62,000 nt of DNA from Lingula anatina (lineage: Eukaryota > Brachiopoda > Lingulata > Lingulida > Lingulidae), in assembly GCF_001039355.2 (NCBI RefSeq), contig NW_019773947.1, forward strand, positions 14,043 through 76,042. The letters run 5' to 3'. A program made the translations under genes and the position numbers. Positions 1 through 12,018 of this stretch are shown one piece after another (the first letter of the stretch is position 1; each line of letters starts with the position of its first letter). The notes under the pieces were generated by a model that had not been told where the DNA came from, did not search any database, and saw only the letters and a program-made list of their open reading frames with translations.

Positions 1-3000
1 GGTGTTGTGAGCTCCTGGGTGGTGGTAGGCAGAGGTGTGGTCGTGGTTGAGGTAGTTGTCGCGGTGGTGGTGGTAGTTGTTGGCGTCGTCGTCGTTGTGG
101 GCAGTTCAGTGGTAGATGTCGTCGTTGTGAGAACAAAAAGCGGCTTACCTAAACAAACAGTGTTAATATTTATTTATTTATTTATTTATTTATTATTATT
201 GGAAAAATTCTTCATCCTGCAGACGAAAGACTGCTTTTTGAGGAAGCTAAGTTTTAAAAGTGAGATAGTGAATTCAACATTTATCAGCATAATTTCATTC
301 CGTACTCATGGACAACGCTGTTTTCAGGCACCTTACTTAAATTTAGTGCATGTTCTTTCGTAAACTAAAAAATATAAAAAAGGATAGGTTGCGGATAAAG
401 TCCGACATTTGAGATAAAAAACAACTAAGACTAACGTGTATGACTACGTGTATGAAAGGAAATTGATACATCTAAGTCAAATGAATAACATCTTCGACAA
501 ATATATTTTAAGTACACGAACAGAAAACGTGACAGAGACAGTACAAAAATAACAACAAGGATGTCAGGACATGAAGTTATGATCTGCATTACCCCCGTCC
601 AATTTCCTGCAGAGATAGGGCTGCTCATCCTCTCCAGTGATACAGTCATGTGTATGGTCACAGAGCCAGGAGAGCGGGATGCACTTGCCGCTGTGACACT
701 GAAACTGTTGCCGCGTACATGCCGGACCCCAAGACAGGGTGAGTGGGGCGGGGGTGGCTGGAGTGAAAAACAGGGTGACATGCATTGTCTTTAAGATATT
801 ATGAGCTGAGAACAATTTCAATTGATGTGAAAGTAAATTTTGGGCTTTTAGATTTTATCACATACGAAATAGGGTTTGACGAAATTTATTTAAAAGAGAA
901 AATAATGAAAATACAACTAGTGTCATGTTTATTTTAGAATAAGGTAGTTATATTTTGCCAAGAATGTAGAAAAGAGACAGATTTACTCGTTGTTATCATA
1001 GCACACGTTCTTTCATCTGCTTCCAGCGCATACATCTCTGGACATGAGCAGTGAACCAGGTCTGAGAACACGTTCCAGCTACAGTAGTCGGAGCATCCGC
1101 CATTGTTCAGTCTGCACTTGTCTGCAATAGCTGAAATAAAGAAGTCAGAATGTTTGAAAAAAAGCCAATCTACATGTGCCTCGGTTGGAGTACCTGAGGC
1201 AGTCACCATGGTGACCAACCTTGTAGGGCTAACCAGCACCGCCTAGGACTGGCAGGGGAAGTATCCCCCATAATCTTAGTTGGTCACAATCTTCGTTCCT
1301 GTTCTTACGTTATTGATCGATCGAAATTCTATAAAAGATAAAACTTGAAAGGACGATTACATGTTGCCAAAAATGATATTTACAAGTGCCACAAAGGAAG
1401 GCATTAGAGATTTTTACTTCCGTAAAATAAGCTTTAAGTGTGCGAATAGAAATATGGCTGCGGCAGAACATAAATACCACTAAACAAATCTGTAAAAAGA
1501 ATAAACGTAAGGACAGGAAGACAGGCTTGTAACTGCTGCAAGTCACATCGCGTAAGGCTCCAGAGGTACGTGCGAATATCGTATGTGACATCGTTTACGA
1601 ACAACTTTGAGCGTATGAAAGCACCCTGTTTCCAGCGTACCAATAGACAGCACGTTTAATCCTCAATTGTTTGCCACACAAAGATACACGAGTCGAGAGT
1701 AAAAAGGCTGTAAATAAATAAGCAGATCTACCAGTTTTGTTCACAATTGAAATAAATTAACATCCACCTGCAAAGGAAAAAAAAATAAAATTCATTTATA
1801 ACGTAACGGAACAGTGAAATCTTTAAGTTAACCCATTAACAACTGTATGGTGGCATTTAATCGGGTTTAGCGACAACAATTTGTCATAAGTACTCGTTTA
1901 ATATGCATCTGTAATCAATGAATCAAAGATGGTAACATCTGTTGTTATTATGCAGGAGTCGTTTGAACATATAATCAATCACAAATAACTTACAGTCAAA
2001 GCTGACGGTTTTGGAAGACACAGTAAACGGTCCCAGCTTGGACTGAAATGTGATCAGGTATCTTTGGAGTATTTCGGTGGTTAAATCGGTGACGTGCAGT
2101 CCCATGTCAGTCTTGAATGTGACAATGAATTGGACTTGTATCATAGCGGTCTCGTCAGGACTAGAAGAGAAAAATAATGTACAAAACATCGCAACTTAAA
2201 AAGCAGACATACTTTGTTCATCGAAAAAAAACCTTCCAGCAATATAAGCGGAGTAATGTAGTAACATATAGAAACGCATGATATAGAAATGAAATGGCAT
2301 TTAACTACAAATAGACCAGCAATAGCACAATAGCAAGGCAGTATATATGTAAAATGAAAAAGCACTGTATTCAGAAATAGTATCATTAGGATATATGTTT
2401 ATTTTTTATCATTTTTCATTCGGTCGAATAAAGTGGCCGTAAATAACCTGAGAGGGGGATCCGGAGAGAGAGAGAGAGAGCTTATCCTACCTGAAATCAT
2501 TGATCACTACTTTGTCGAAACTAGCTGTGAGAAAACTGTGATGGAAAACAATTTCTAACTGAAAAAATAACAATATGGTAATCTTATACACTGTAGGTAT
2601 ATTTTTCAGAAAATAAAGATTTTAGGAAATTTTTGGTTAGGAATACAAAAGGCATACATCTACCCTTTAAAGTTACACTAGTTCAATTAATGTTTTAAAA
2701 ATGTTCAATTGAACTATGAAACTATCAAAGTGGATGTTTGGTTTCAGGAATTCCAAGATTTGTCGCCCTACTCACCAATTGTTCCAACTTCTCTTTTAGC
2801 ATCTGATATTTCTTAGAGAGTGGGCTCTCCAGCTCCAGGGTGTACTTTAAATTCATGATCCTGAAACTCCCAGACGCTGCATTCAGAACTGAAAAATCAG
2901 TATAATGTTTTTATTAATTAATATATTTATTCGTGATTGACTTTTTAAAATTCATTGAAATGTTGGCGTTTGCCGGACAATTTAATAAAGGTAGAGTTAC

Positions 3001-4458
3001 GCACATTTTTAAACAAAATAGGCGTACCCAAGAAAAAAAATTAAAAACGAATGTCATATATAACATGCGTAGAGCGAATGTCTTTTTACCGAAAAATAGT
3101 GAGTAAAAATTTTAAAAAGTTGGGCTCTTATTGGCTCTTGGGCTCTTATTACATTTGAACTTGCAGCCAATGTTTGCTTACCTGTGGCGTTTGATTCTGG
3201 CTTAAGGACACGATCTGCCACCGAGTATACATTCTTTTCCGCTTGAAGTTCCTGGGGAGAATTAACCACGGCTGCTTCTTCTTCCTCACTGTCGCTTCCC
3301 ATTGGAAGGTTTCCTGAAGCAATCAAGAACTATTGTATTGTAGGGGTTTCTAAAAAGATTAAAAAACAGCCGCGTATTGAAAAAAGTAGAATTTTTCTTC
3401 AATCACTTCAGCTGTTGAAGATGCTCAAGATAAACATCGAAATATTGGAGGTAAACAATTTCAATATTAGCTGTTGGTTGAAGAAAATTTTTACACTTTA
3501 TTCTCATAGCATAACACAGCTGATGAAATTCTTCTTGACCTCCAATTATTGGGATACAAAACGATATAATATGGATCAGCCAAAGATAAAAAATATTTTT
3601 AATGCCATTTGCCGTATCTGAGTGGCTGGCTAAAATTACGGCAGGTAAAATCTGAAGGGTAGAAAATGTTATCAAATGTTAGAAAATTTCAAGATATGTG
3701 TAAAATGATAATAACAGTCATGAAATATGTTTTTTTAAATCCAAACAAATAATGCATTTCTCTGTCAGCTAAGTATTACGCTTTAGTGTTTTTTGGCAAA
3801 TTGGAGATGCAGAATCAGTGACAAAATGTATAGCAAACGCATAAAAACGTCATCCTTAATACTTTACCTGCAAAATTTACCTGTGAAATATAAAGGTACC
3901 AATATACCCCATATAATCAACATCAGCACAATGAAGCCTAGTGTAATTTTTGCACATACTCCAAAGTGACAACTTTTGCTTCTCACAGTTCGATCAAGAA
4001 GACTGCTGGTGCTTCTGGAAATATAGACGGTAGGATACGTACCTTTTGGAATTTATGTCTTCTTTATTTTCAGAATTAATAAATTGTATTAGCACTGAAT
4101 TGATATAAAAATACAGTGTGAATTTCACAAATATTTTTGCTTGAAAGAGGGACAGAATAAATATTAAGCTTCCATAAAGCTTTACTTACGTATAGTAGGA
4201 CGTTTCTGATCTGGGAAACGTATACACGTTGCTGTCATTATCACTTTTTGTCACGATGTAATCCATCTGATTACCAGCGGTACCATACACCTTCTTGCTT
4301 GTCCCAGTGCCTTGTGTAAAGGAAGCTTCTGTATCCCTGGGCAGGGAAGACACTCTCATAGGTAACTCGAACTGGCCTGTAGTTCTACTCATGGTGGACT
4401 CCGAAACAGATCTTTTTGACTTATCGCTTCTGTTTGATCCATTTGTGTCATAATCCAT
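1..4458 (-). CDS. Type II membrane mosaic protein (SEA, EGF-like, LDLa, Thr-rich linker); 3' part outside window
   Basis: Nine exons join in phase: 4190-4458, 3881-4014, 3182-3313, 2776-2888, 2491-2558, 1994-2160, 987-1130, 593-757 and 1-148 (continues off the left edge), about 446 codons so far. The N-terminal ~108 residues are Ser/Thr-rich and cytoplasmic. One hydrophobic segment ([20 protein letters not shown]) follows, then an acidic stalk, a SEA domain spread over three exons (starts [14 protein letters not shown]), an EGF-like module with six Cys (starts [14 protein letters not shown]), an LDLa module with its calcium-binding acidic end (DCITGEDE), and a Thr-rich mucin-like stretch. TM-SEA-LDLa order is known from type II transmembrane serine proteases and related cell-surface proteins, but no protease domain lies in the window. 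The SEA domain lacks the usual GSVVV self-cleavage site. A strong donor at 5123/5122 suggests a non-coding first exon near 5123-5300. Family is inferred; the domains are clear. Confidence 0.85.
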
Positions 4459-7081
4459 AATGGATGTCGATAAAATTTATACTCGGTTTTTGGACGATTC
4501 TTCGAGCTGTAATTTATTTTTTAAAATGTTTGAATTGGACCATCTGAATTGAGAAGACTTAATAATGTATAGCCCTTTAAACAGATTCAGTCCCAAAAAT
4601 ATATATATTTCTATAAGACTTATTATAAGTCAAGTTGCAACTTATACCCTGAAGTGAATTCAGGTTAGGATGTAAGATATTCAAAGCGTAAAAAAACGAC
4701 CAGAATTAACTTGCATAATAAAAAGGAAAAAAATCACACAGCAAGGTTATCTTTAAAAGGAACTTTAGAATAACTCCTGTCATCATGATAGTCAAGCAAT
4801 AAGCTATGCCTATGAAATATATATTACATGCCGTTGCCTTTACCGAAAATTCAAACTAAATGTTATTATCGCATCCAATGCGACACATTAAGCTTTTTAC
4901 GAAATCTTTGCAAAGAACTTTAAATCTACCCAATTTACCTTTGATCTCTTGCCAGTGACAGCTGGTATATGCCAATATTCCTAGTCAATAAATGAAGAAT
5001 TTGAATGGGCACGATTACCTTTTGGAGAAGGTTTACATTTACATTTGCACTGTAATGGCAGATAAAAGCACAAACAAACCTTTTTGTATATGGAAGGCTT
5101 AACTAAAATTCAACAACCCTACCTGTGATGAATCTTGGTACCACTAGGAATTCCGATGTCAGCACTAAGAACTTGTCTTGGGTGTGGTTTGTCGCTGTGC
5201 TCTCATGACGCAGCTGTCTCCGACACCTGGACATTTATTACCTGACTGCAACTGACAGCTGTTGCACCACTGATGCTGCTTGGACTTATATACTACACAC
5301 ACATCTATAGCCAACACTTACCCGTGCCATTCTTTTAAATTAAAATAGATTTAAGATACGTGTAACTATTGATGAGAATTGGGGAGAAAGTGTGAAACGA
5401 TTTTTCAACTTTTGGTCCTGTGAAAGATAAAAGTAGGGGATTTTAAGACACTCACGACTTCACAAAACCTGTCGAAAGGTTTTGGCCAAGATATATTCTT
5501 TCTAGGAACGGATGTTGTTGATTGGGTGAACCCTTTGGAGACCCTGAAGATACTTGCCTGTTAACAATGTTTGACCGCTTACTTTTTAGATTAATTTTGA
5601 ATTCAGATGTTTTCAGTTTTTAATCAAATTCTTTAAGCAGTGACAAAGTGAATTTCCTCCGAGTAATGGGATATTAGGAAATATGGAATCAATTTAAGTT
5701 AAAGCTCCAGGGCATTCTTTCAGCGGTGATGACGAATCTAATTATAACAAATAAAAAAGGTTACTGTAACTCAAATCTATTGCAAACAAGTGGAAGAGTG
5801 AATTTTATTCAGTATTTGTTTCACAAAAAAAAAATCAAAACAAATCGCATAGAAGCTAGGAGTGGCAAGAGATGGCTAGGTATGACGTTTGTCCCAAACG
5901 AAATCGAAATTGATCAAAAACAACATATGTTTGAGTTGACATTGGTGATGACGGGAAAAGTACCATGGAGTATTTTGCATCGATTTTTAGAATTAATGGG
6001 GGATTTTATCTATGGACATATCAGTTAACTTTATTATCTCAATCCTTAACAGAACTACCGTGTTGAAATGCTTTAATGTGTATTTTTTTATATGGATGAA
6101 ACATTTTAATGTCTCCCATTTATTAAAGTAAAATACCTTGAATTTTGAACTTTGCGCCTATAGACTCTACCCCACCCCATCCCTCTCCATGCTGTACAAA
6201 GTCCACAATGTGCATTCAGAGTAAAGTATATCTAAAATTGTATCCAAGGGTGTTTTGTGAGTACTTATTCTATCACATACCTATCAATTTTTCAATTCAT
6301 AAATGCAGAGGAAATGTGCCTATCTTTTTGTACTTATTATTTTTTGTCCAAACAGCTAAAGCTGTTTTCCAAAGCACAGTTGCAAGTCTGTCACATCTGT
6401 ATATTGCCATAGTTGAACTATTATTTTCAAGGCGAGCTTCGCTGTTGCATTTATCGACTGAAATTTATAAGATTTGTCAGGCGCATTTGAATTGTGTGTC
6501 ATACAAAACATAACCTAGAAACAACTTCATAGTACTTGTTTCTTTGCAAAATGTGTGCATGAAAATGCTACATGCATTTAGTAAAATTTTACTGCATAAT
6601 ATAAGTCGCAAATCACACTGACTGATACAATTTAAACGATGTTACAACATGAATGTTCTAATGTCACCGAGTTTAGTAAAATAACGATAAAAACAGGAAA
6701 TGCAAACGAGCCAACGTTCATCCAACATCTCTGATGGAATTTTACATAGGCAGTCAATCAAAATCATGACGCTAAAATGAATGTTATGGAAGGCCTTTCA
6801 TACAAACCCATAAGTGAAGTCACGAAACGGTCAAACCTTCATAAAGATGTATAGGAATGGGGATAAGACACCCGCTGGTATCAGGAACCCCTAAAATAGT
6901 ATACAGATTTTCATTGTGGGCTTTTCAACATGTTTGTAACAGACTACTAGGGGACCCTGTGGTCTGAGAGTGGCAAAAAGATACGAGTAGGCTTACATCA
7001 GCCGTTTACATGATCACGATGCTGACGAGGAAAGCTTCGGATACCTTTTCTTGGTTCAGTAAACCAAGTAATGATATTCTA
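4459..7081. other. Gene-free stretch upstream of the SEA/LDLa gene
   Basis: AT-rich DNA between two minus-strand genes. A possible untranslated first exon of the left-hand gene ends at 5123, judged from a CACAG|GTAGGG donor on the minus strand. Open frames at 5726-6028 and 6145-6513 (plus) show no recognisable domain or splice context. I see no RNA gene here. Confidence 0.5.
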
Positions 7082-7666
7082 TCATACTGGGGTTTCTCGA
7101 GGATATTTTGACAAAAGTGTCACAGTTTTTGTCACTAAATTATTGTCCACGCTCACAGCTTCCATATCCACATCTTCTTGGCCATGGACAAGTTCCTCTT
7201 TTACCATTAAACCAGGCTGCTCATTGGTCCCTATCATCGTTGACGAATGGCAGGCATTTGGCATAAGTCCTACACCAGGCAATAAAGTTAAGGTTTTCAC
7301 CATCATCTGAGACACGAACTTTGTGTTATCATACAATGCTTTGATGGACTTTCGATTCTCGTACCGTGGCGTATGGAACTTATCCCTGCGCACGAATTCC
7401 ACGAAATACCGCTCCAGCTCCATGTCCCTTTTTTCTCTGTGAACGTACTTCACCATAAGAACGACCATAGCAAATGCATAGAAGAACAGAACTACCACGA
7501 TGTAGAAAAAGGCGTTTAACTCTTCGATGTCCTGTTGCTCCTGGCTTATTGTTGACGTCGCCATTGTTGTCACCGAGTCGTTGGCACAGGCCTCTTTCAA
7601 CTCTTTGACGGTTTTAATTATGTCGGACAGCGTTTTGTTCAATTTTGTTACGTCCGTTTCTTTCAT
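7082..7666 (-). CDS. Single-pass membrane protein resembling KCNE/MinK potassium-channel beta subunits
   Basis: An uninterrupted 194-residue frame. A short N-terminal part with an NKT glycosylation sequon and one Cys leads to one hydrophobic span at about residues 53-72 (FFYIVVVLFFYAFAMVVLMV), followed at once by a charged juxtamembrane tail (KYVHREKRDMELERYFVEF). That layout, the aromatic-rich span and the basic/acidic tail resemble vertebrate KCNE1-5, which are small single-pass subunits that tune KCNQ and other voltage-gated potassium channels. The C terminus reads ETPV-stop, a class I PDZ-binding motif. The frame stays open above the Met for 19 codons to a good acceptor (TTTTCTTTTAG) at 7724, so coding sequence could begin in an upstream exon. 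KCNE genes are best known from vertebrates, so this is an inference from pattern. An unrelated single-pass protein is the alternative. Confidence 0.55.
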   Translation of the reverse strand: MKETDVTKLNKTLSDIIKTVKELKEACANDSVTTMATSTISQEQQDIEELNAFFYIVVVLFFYAFAMVVLMVKYVHREKRDMELERYFVEFVRRDKFHTPRYENRKSIKALYDNTKFVSQMMVKTLTLLPGVGLMPNACHSSTMIGTNEQPGLMVKEELVHGQEDVDMEAVSVDNNLVTKTVTLLSKYPRETPV

Positions 7667-7755
7667 GATCTGTGGTCTGTTGTGAAATTCTCTAGAGTTT
7701 TCGGTGAGTTTAATTCTGCACCCCTAAAAGAAAAAAAAAGAATTAAGAATTACAT

Positions 7756-7756
7756 N
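7756..7756. other. Single-N assembly join with repeated flanks
   Basis: A lone N sits between two copies of an A-run followed by AGAATTAAGAATTACAT (left copy ends 7755, right copy ends 7787). This looks like two contig ends that overlap but were not merged. It falls between the cysteine-rich exon and the KCNE-like exon, so intron length and reading frame across it cannot be trusted. Confidence 0.8.
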
Positions 7757-7774
7757 AAAAAAAAAAAAAAAGAA

Positions 7775-7880
7775 TTAAGAATTACATGGACACAGGGTTG
7801 ATACAATGCATGTACTCTCTCCAAAGTATCTCTTACAACACTCAGATTCATCATGGCATTGTGTACATATATTGAAACAA
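7775..7880 (-). CDS. Cysteine-rich exon, 34 residues, small secreted-type domain (partial gene)
   Basis: A strong acceptor (TTTCTGTCCTATTTTAG) precedes a frame that encodes eight cysteines in 34 residues before a stop at 7775. Spacing is C-x3-C-x2-C-x5-CC-x7-C-x5-C-x-C. Such dense Cys patterns with a central CC are typical of small disulphide-stabilised secreted peptides or extracellular modules. I do not recognise the family. No signal-peptide exon was identified; the open frame continues upstream to a Met at 8008 but without a hydrophobic stretch. A donor-like GTAATT lies inside the last codons (after CCAT, 7785), so the exon could instead splice towards the KCNE-like exon, although the phases do not match across the N at 7756. 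Function unknown. Confidence 0.35.
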
Positions 7881-8477
7881 CTAAAATAGGACAGAAATCC
7901 ATTACGTGGTGTGCCGTGACGTCTGATCCAAAGACAATCCGAATTCGTACTCGATTTATTTTCAAAACAGCTGAACAAAGGGCTGTTTCCCCTTGTTAAA
8001 GACGCCATGGTATAAAAGCAAACGCAGATCGATATGAGAAGAATGAGGGTATAATTTCTTGCTCGCAGTAGGTTACTACTCTTGAGAGCGATTAACGATT
8101 TTATTTGTACTTAATGTACTAGATGAACATTTAACGTGTCCATCTATACACTGATCCCTTTTTTAATTCCATTATCTCCATAATAAAACTCGAAACCAAC
8201 AAAGGACAATGTCAGAACTTTACTGCAGATATTGTTTCTTAGTTTGAGCAATTGCATATCTAATGTTACCGTTTTTATTTGAAACACGATACCCATGACA
8301 AGACTGTTGGTATGCTTATTGCTTTCGTACGTGAGCAATGTTGGAGTGTCCCATTGATTTTCTCTTCGTAAAGTACGTGCCATTAATTACTGTTAAAAGT
8401 ATTGACCATAGGTAGTAGATACAGCCTTTTGAAACAAAAGTTCTACTTTGGATGCAAAAAGCCTGCAACAGACAAAG

Positions 8478-8480
<3 letters not shown>

Positions 8481-8511
<31 letters not shown>
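8481..8511. repeat. (GA)n microsatellite
   Basis: About 15 uninterrupted GA units. Confidence 0.95.
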
Positions 8512-8513
<2 letters not shown>

Positions 8514-10711
8514 CAAATGCCGTTATGTAAGAAGTATTCTAAATCTAAACAAAATATTTACAGAAAACCGCACACCCCAGTCGTCAGTTTTCACTTGTAT
8601 TAGTATATACCAACCTATGAAAGCTGTTGAATTAGCACAACTGTAAACATAGATTTTAATCGGTTTCAACTATTTTTGCGCCAATGCGAATTATTTTCTC
8701 TCCTTTTTTCTTTTCTTTTTTTAAAGGTGAAATGAAATGATATTCTATTTATAATGAGCTGACACGTAAAAATGCCACTGTTATTTCGAGAAGATGTGTA
8801 TGATTCTATGCTCCAAACAGGTTTACGATATTGGCATTCCACCGATGTTTGGCAGATATCATCTTCATTTCATATCTAATTGCTTCACTGCCGGCATATG
8901 CTTTCAAACATACTATTCGGATTTGATCAAATATTATTCTTATGAATACCGTTCCCTGTGGGATATCCTGCTCTACTTCAATTTAATTAAAAAGTAATGT
9001 AGTCCGGACTGCTGCACAGTGCTTCGTAAGTCAGGCTGCACAGGAACATGATTCAGTTAATGTAGATTTCAGTGGAAGTAATTTGTATACAAACGCCACC
9101 AAAATCCATACAGTTCGACATTACTTAGGAAACCTTGTTATTGGAAACTGCGTTAAGTGGCTATTGTAGCTCCTTTATATTCTGGCGACTACCCCATTAC
9201 CAGGTATAAATGGGACTCCCTCGAGACAACGCAAATAAAGTTACCCACTGGTTAAGTCTCGCATCTGATTAGCCTTTCATATGTGTTCTTACAACTCTCC
9301 CAGCTAGCATGGCAACAAATTGAATATATTTTACAGAGGGTTATTGCAACACCTTCTATCGTCACAGAAATATAGATATATCCCCTGGAAATGCTGTCCA
9401 AATAATCGTCTTTCTTTTGTCAAGTGCATTTACATCGCTTGCCACCCCCTCCCCCCCTCCCTAACAAAAAAGAAAATCTTTCCACTATTCTCGCCATCGA
9501 CAGAACTTGGCCAGCTAATAGCTCATAATAATATTTATCGCCCCAAAGTGACTTATTGGACTGCACAGTATTCAGTTTTTTTTAACATGAAAAGATGTTA
9601 TACGCATGAAGACATCTGATTCAATAATACCTCAATAACATAAGAACAAATTTGTAGTTCAGAGTGATGTTTGATCAGCTGACGTGTGTACACAAGAAAA
9701 GTGTAAGAGGGCTAGTGATTTGGCACCAATATGTCATTTCTCTTTTCATATTGCAATAAATACCTAAAAAAACCGTTAGAAGTTGTATAAATAGTTTTAG
9801 TGTGAGTGTAAATGGAGGCTTTATAGGGGACTTGTATCAGGGACCGCATACCACGTTAGTAACTGCAATAAAAGTGCTGAATAATTGCAGAACATAATTG
9901 CTAAATGTGAAATAGGATAGAATCTTGTTCAAATCGCATTACGTCCAAACGGTTAAAAATTTTTTTGCTTTTACCAACAGGCGCTTTGTATTGGTATCAT
10001 TATCAAAGAAACTAATAATAGATGTGACATTGCAATCAGCCCATAAGAAGACACTTTTGAATAAAACCACATTAATCCTGCTCACTACCTACTTGTATTG
10101 CCTACTTGCAATGAACCATTTCGTTCCTTAGGTTTACAGCAGAACATCCACTTATTGAACCACAGCTCATTGTTCCGAAGTGATTCCATGGAAACATTAA
10201 CAATAGTCGGTCGAGATCAGTGCGTCCAACGATAGCTTGCTCCGGGAGAGTTGTCAACTGCACCAAAAAAAAAAAAAAAAAAAAAATGACTTAAGTCACA
10301 AGAATTAGGCAAAAACGTGCAGGCGTGATGGTAGTACCGTTATCCATCGATTCACTTACTCTTGGCACCGTCGCAAGCTCCAGAGATATGATCACTGACC
10401 TCGTTGGTTAAATAATCGTTCTTTCAGAAGAGCTGGATAATACGACTATTTCTATTCCTCTCTGATATGATCAAGCACCAGCGGGCGAGGCCTTTTTGTA
10501 AAGGTGGCCGGAATTCCCACTCCACTCTTTACCAGGCAACCAAGCATAGAATCAACCAAACAAAGAGAGGGCACATCTCAGAATCAACAAATATTTTTGC
10601 ATTTAATTGTGGATTTTGCAGAGTGTTCTCCGCAGCAGTTTTAAAGGTTGCACGTGGTTCACTACTTAAGCTGGGGATATAAGACTTTGCAACAGTATAT
10701 ATATATATATA

Positions 10712-10860
10712 TACAAATTAGGTAAATGGCTGAGTAGCCATCTGCGATATTGGCTCAGATTTGTAGAAGTCATAATGGCAGTATCTAAGACTTGAAGCTT
10801 TTCTTCGTTAACCTTATTTAAAAAAAATCTTTAATTTGTATACAAGTAAAAGCATTTAAG

Positions 10861-10899
<39 letters not shown>

Positions 10900-11236
10900 A
10901 CATATGAATGCCCAGCCCACCCCAGCCCCTAAATTCATGAAAAGCAACTGAAAGAAAGGGTTTAATGGATCTTTTTTTAAAAAATCGTTATATAGACATG
11001 TATGCATATTTTTTTTATAAGAAGAACAGCAAGAATTCTGACAATCACACGATCCGGGGATGATCGCTCCAAGACTATCTAGGGTAGCTTAAATGCTTTT
11101 ACTTGTATACAAATTAAAGATTTTTTTTAAATAAGGTTAACGAAGAAAAGCTTCAAGTCTTAGATACTGCCATTATGACTTCTACAAATCTGAGCCAATA
11201 TCGCAGATGGCTACTCAGCCATTTACCTAATTTGTA
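10712..11236. mobile_element. Foldback element: perfect 157-bp inverted repeat with 211-bp spacer
   Basis: The left arm 10712-10868 and right arm 11080-11236 are reverse complements along their full 157 bases by eye. The spacer 10869-11079 begins with (TA)n and holds no coding frame. The left arm begins directly after another (TA)n run. A transcript would form a long hairpin. The arrangement fits a young non-autonomous foldback or MITE-like element, with unresolved target-site duplication because of the flanking TA repeat. An inverted-duplication assembly error is the alternative. Confidence 0.75.
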
Positions 11237-11676
11237 AATAATGTATTAAAGAGTTTGGAGAAAGCCCAAAAGCCAGTCTTACATAAACCAAACATATAGG
11301 TTCCTCTGTTTATTCAATGCCTATTTAGACGAATGATATATGAGCTAAGATGCACTCATGCCTAACCAGTAAATCTAAACTGGTTTCCTAAAAGAAAATC
11401 TAATACACATCTGACTGTCAGATCGTCATATTTGAGTTACCGTCCTTTAAGATTATTTTTTCCATGGGTATTTGTCAGCCTTGGTTATCATTTTCCAACT
11501 TTTTCGACAGGAAAAAATATTGTTTTCTGTTTTAAGAATGATAAATACCGCCATATTGCAAACATTAGCCAACATGGATAGCACGCAGGTCACGTATCAA
11601 ACGACCATTCCATGATGTGTTGTAAGTTCGCATTTAAAACTTTCACAGATCCCCATAGCAGAGCCGCTTAAACATG

Positions 11677-12018
11677 TAAAGGGATAATAACTGTTCGTTT
11701 TGGCCAAAAAATGAATTTTCCCGGAGTAAACCACAATTTTCCCATACTTACCAATGGTTAACAAATCGATTTCTTCATTCAAAGTTGGTCCCTGGTTTTT
11801 TTCTAAAAAGTTTGGTTTTATGTTATAATATCTTAAGAGATTATTACAGAGTAAAGCCATCTATGGAGGTCACGTGGTCTGATGACAAGCTCAGATATCA
11901 GAATAATAGCTATAACAGCAGTTATTGTGATAAAACAGAATATATTATATTTCTATGAGTTGTTTACAATGTTTTTATTGTGAAATATAATCTCATACGA
12001 AGAGTTATTATCCCTTTA
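11677..12018. repeat. Short terminal-inverted-repeat pair (TAAAGGGATAATAACT), possible MITE
   Basis: TAAAGGGATAATAACT at 11677-11692 is matched by its exact reverse complement at 12003-12018, bracketing 342 bases without coding sequence. The two ends also share TTCGT just inside. This is consistent with a small non-autonomous DNA element. A chance 16-base match in AT-rich DNA is less likely but possible. Confidence 0.4.

Noticed and set aside
7-363. Plus-strand Val-rich open frame
   Set aside because: It is the complement of Thr codons (ACN) of the minus-strand Thr-rich exon 1-148, followed by a (TTTA)n run.
3403-3675. Minus-strand open frame of 90 residues inside the left-edge gene
   Set aside because: No domain; flanking exons 3182-3313 and 3881-4014 join in phase without it, so it is intronic.
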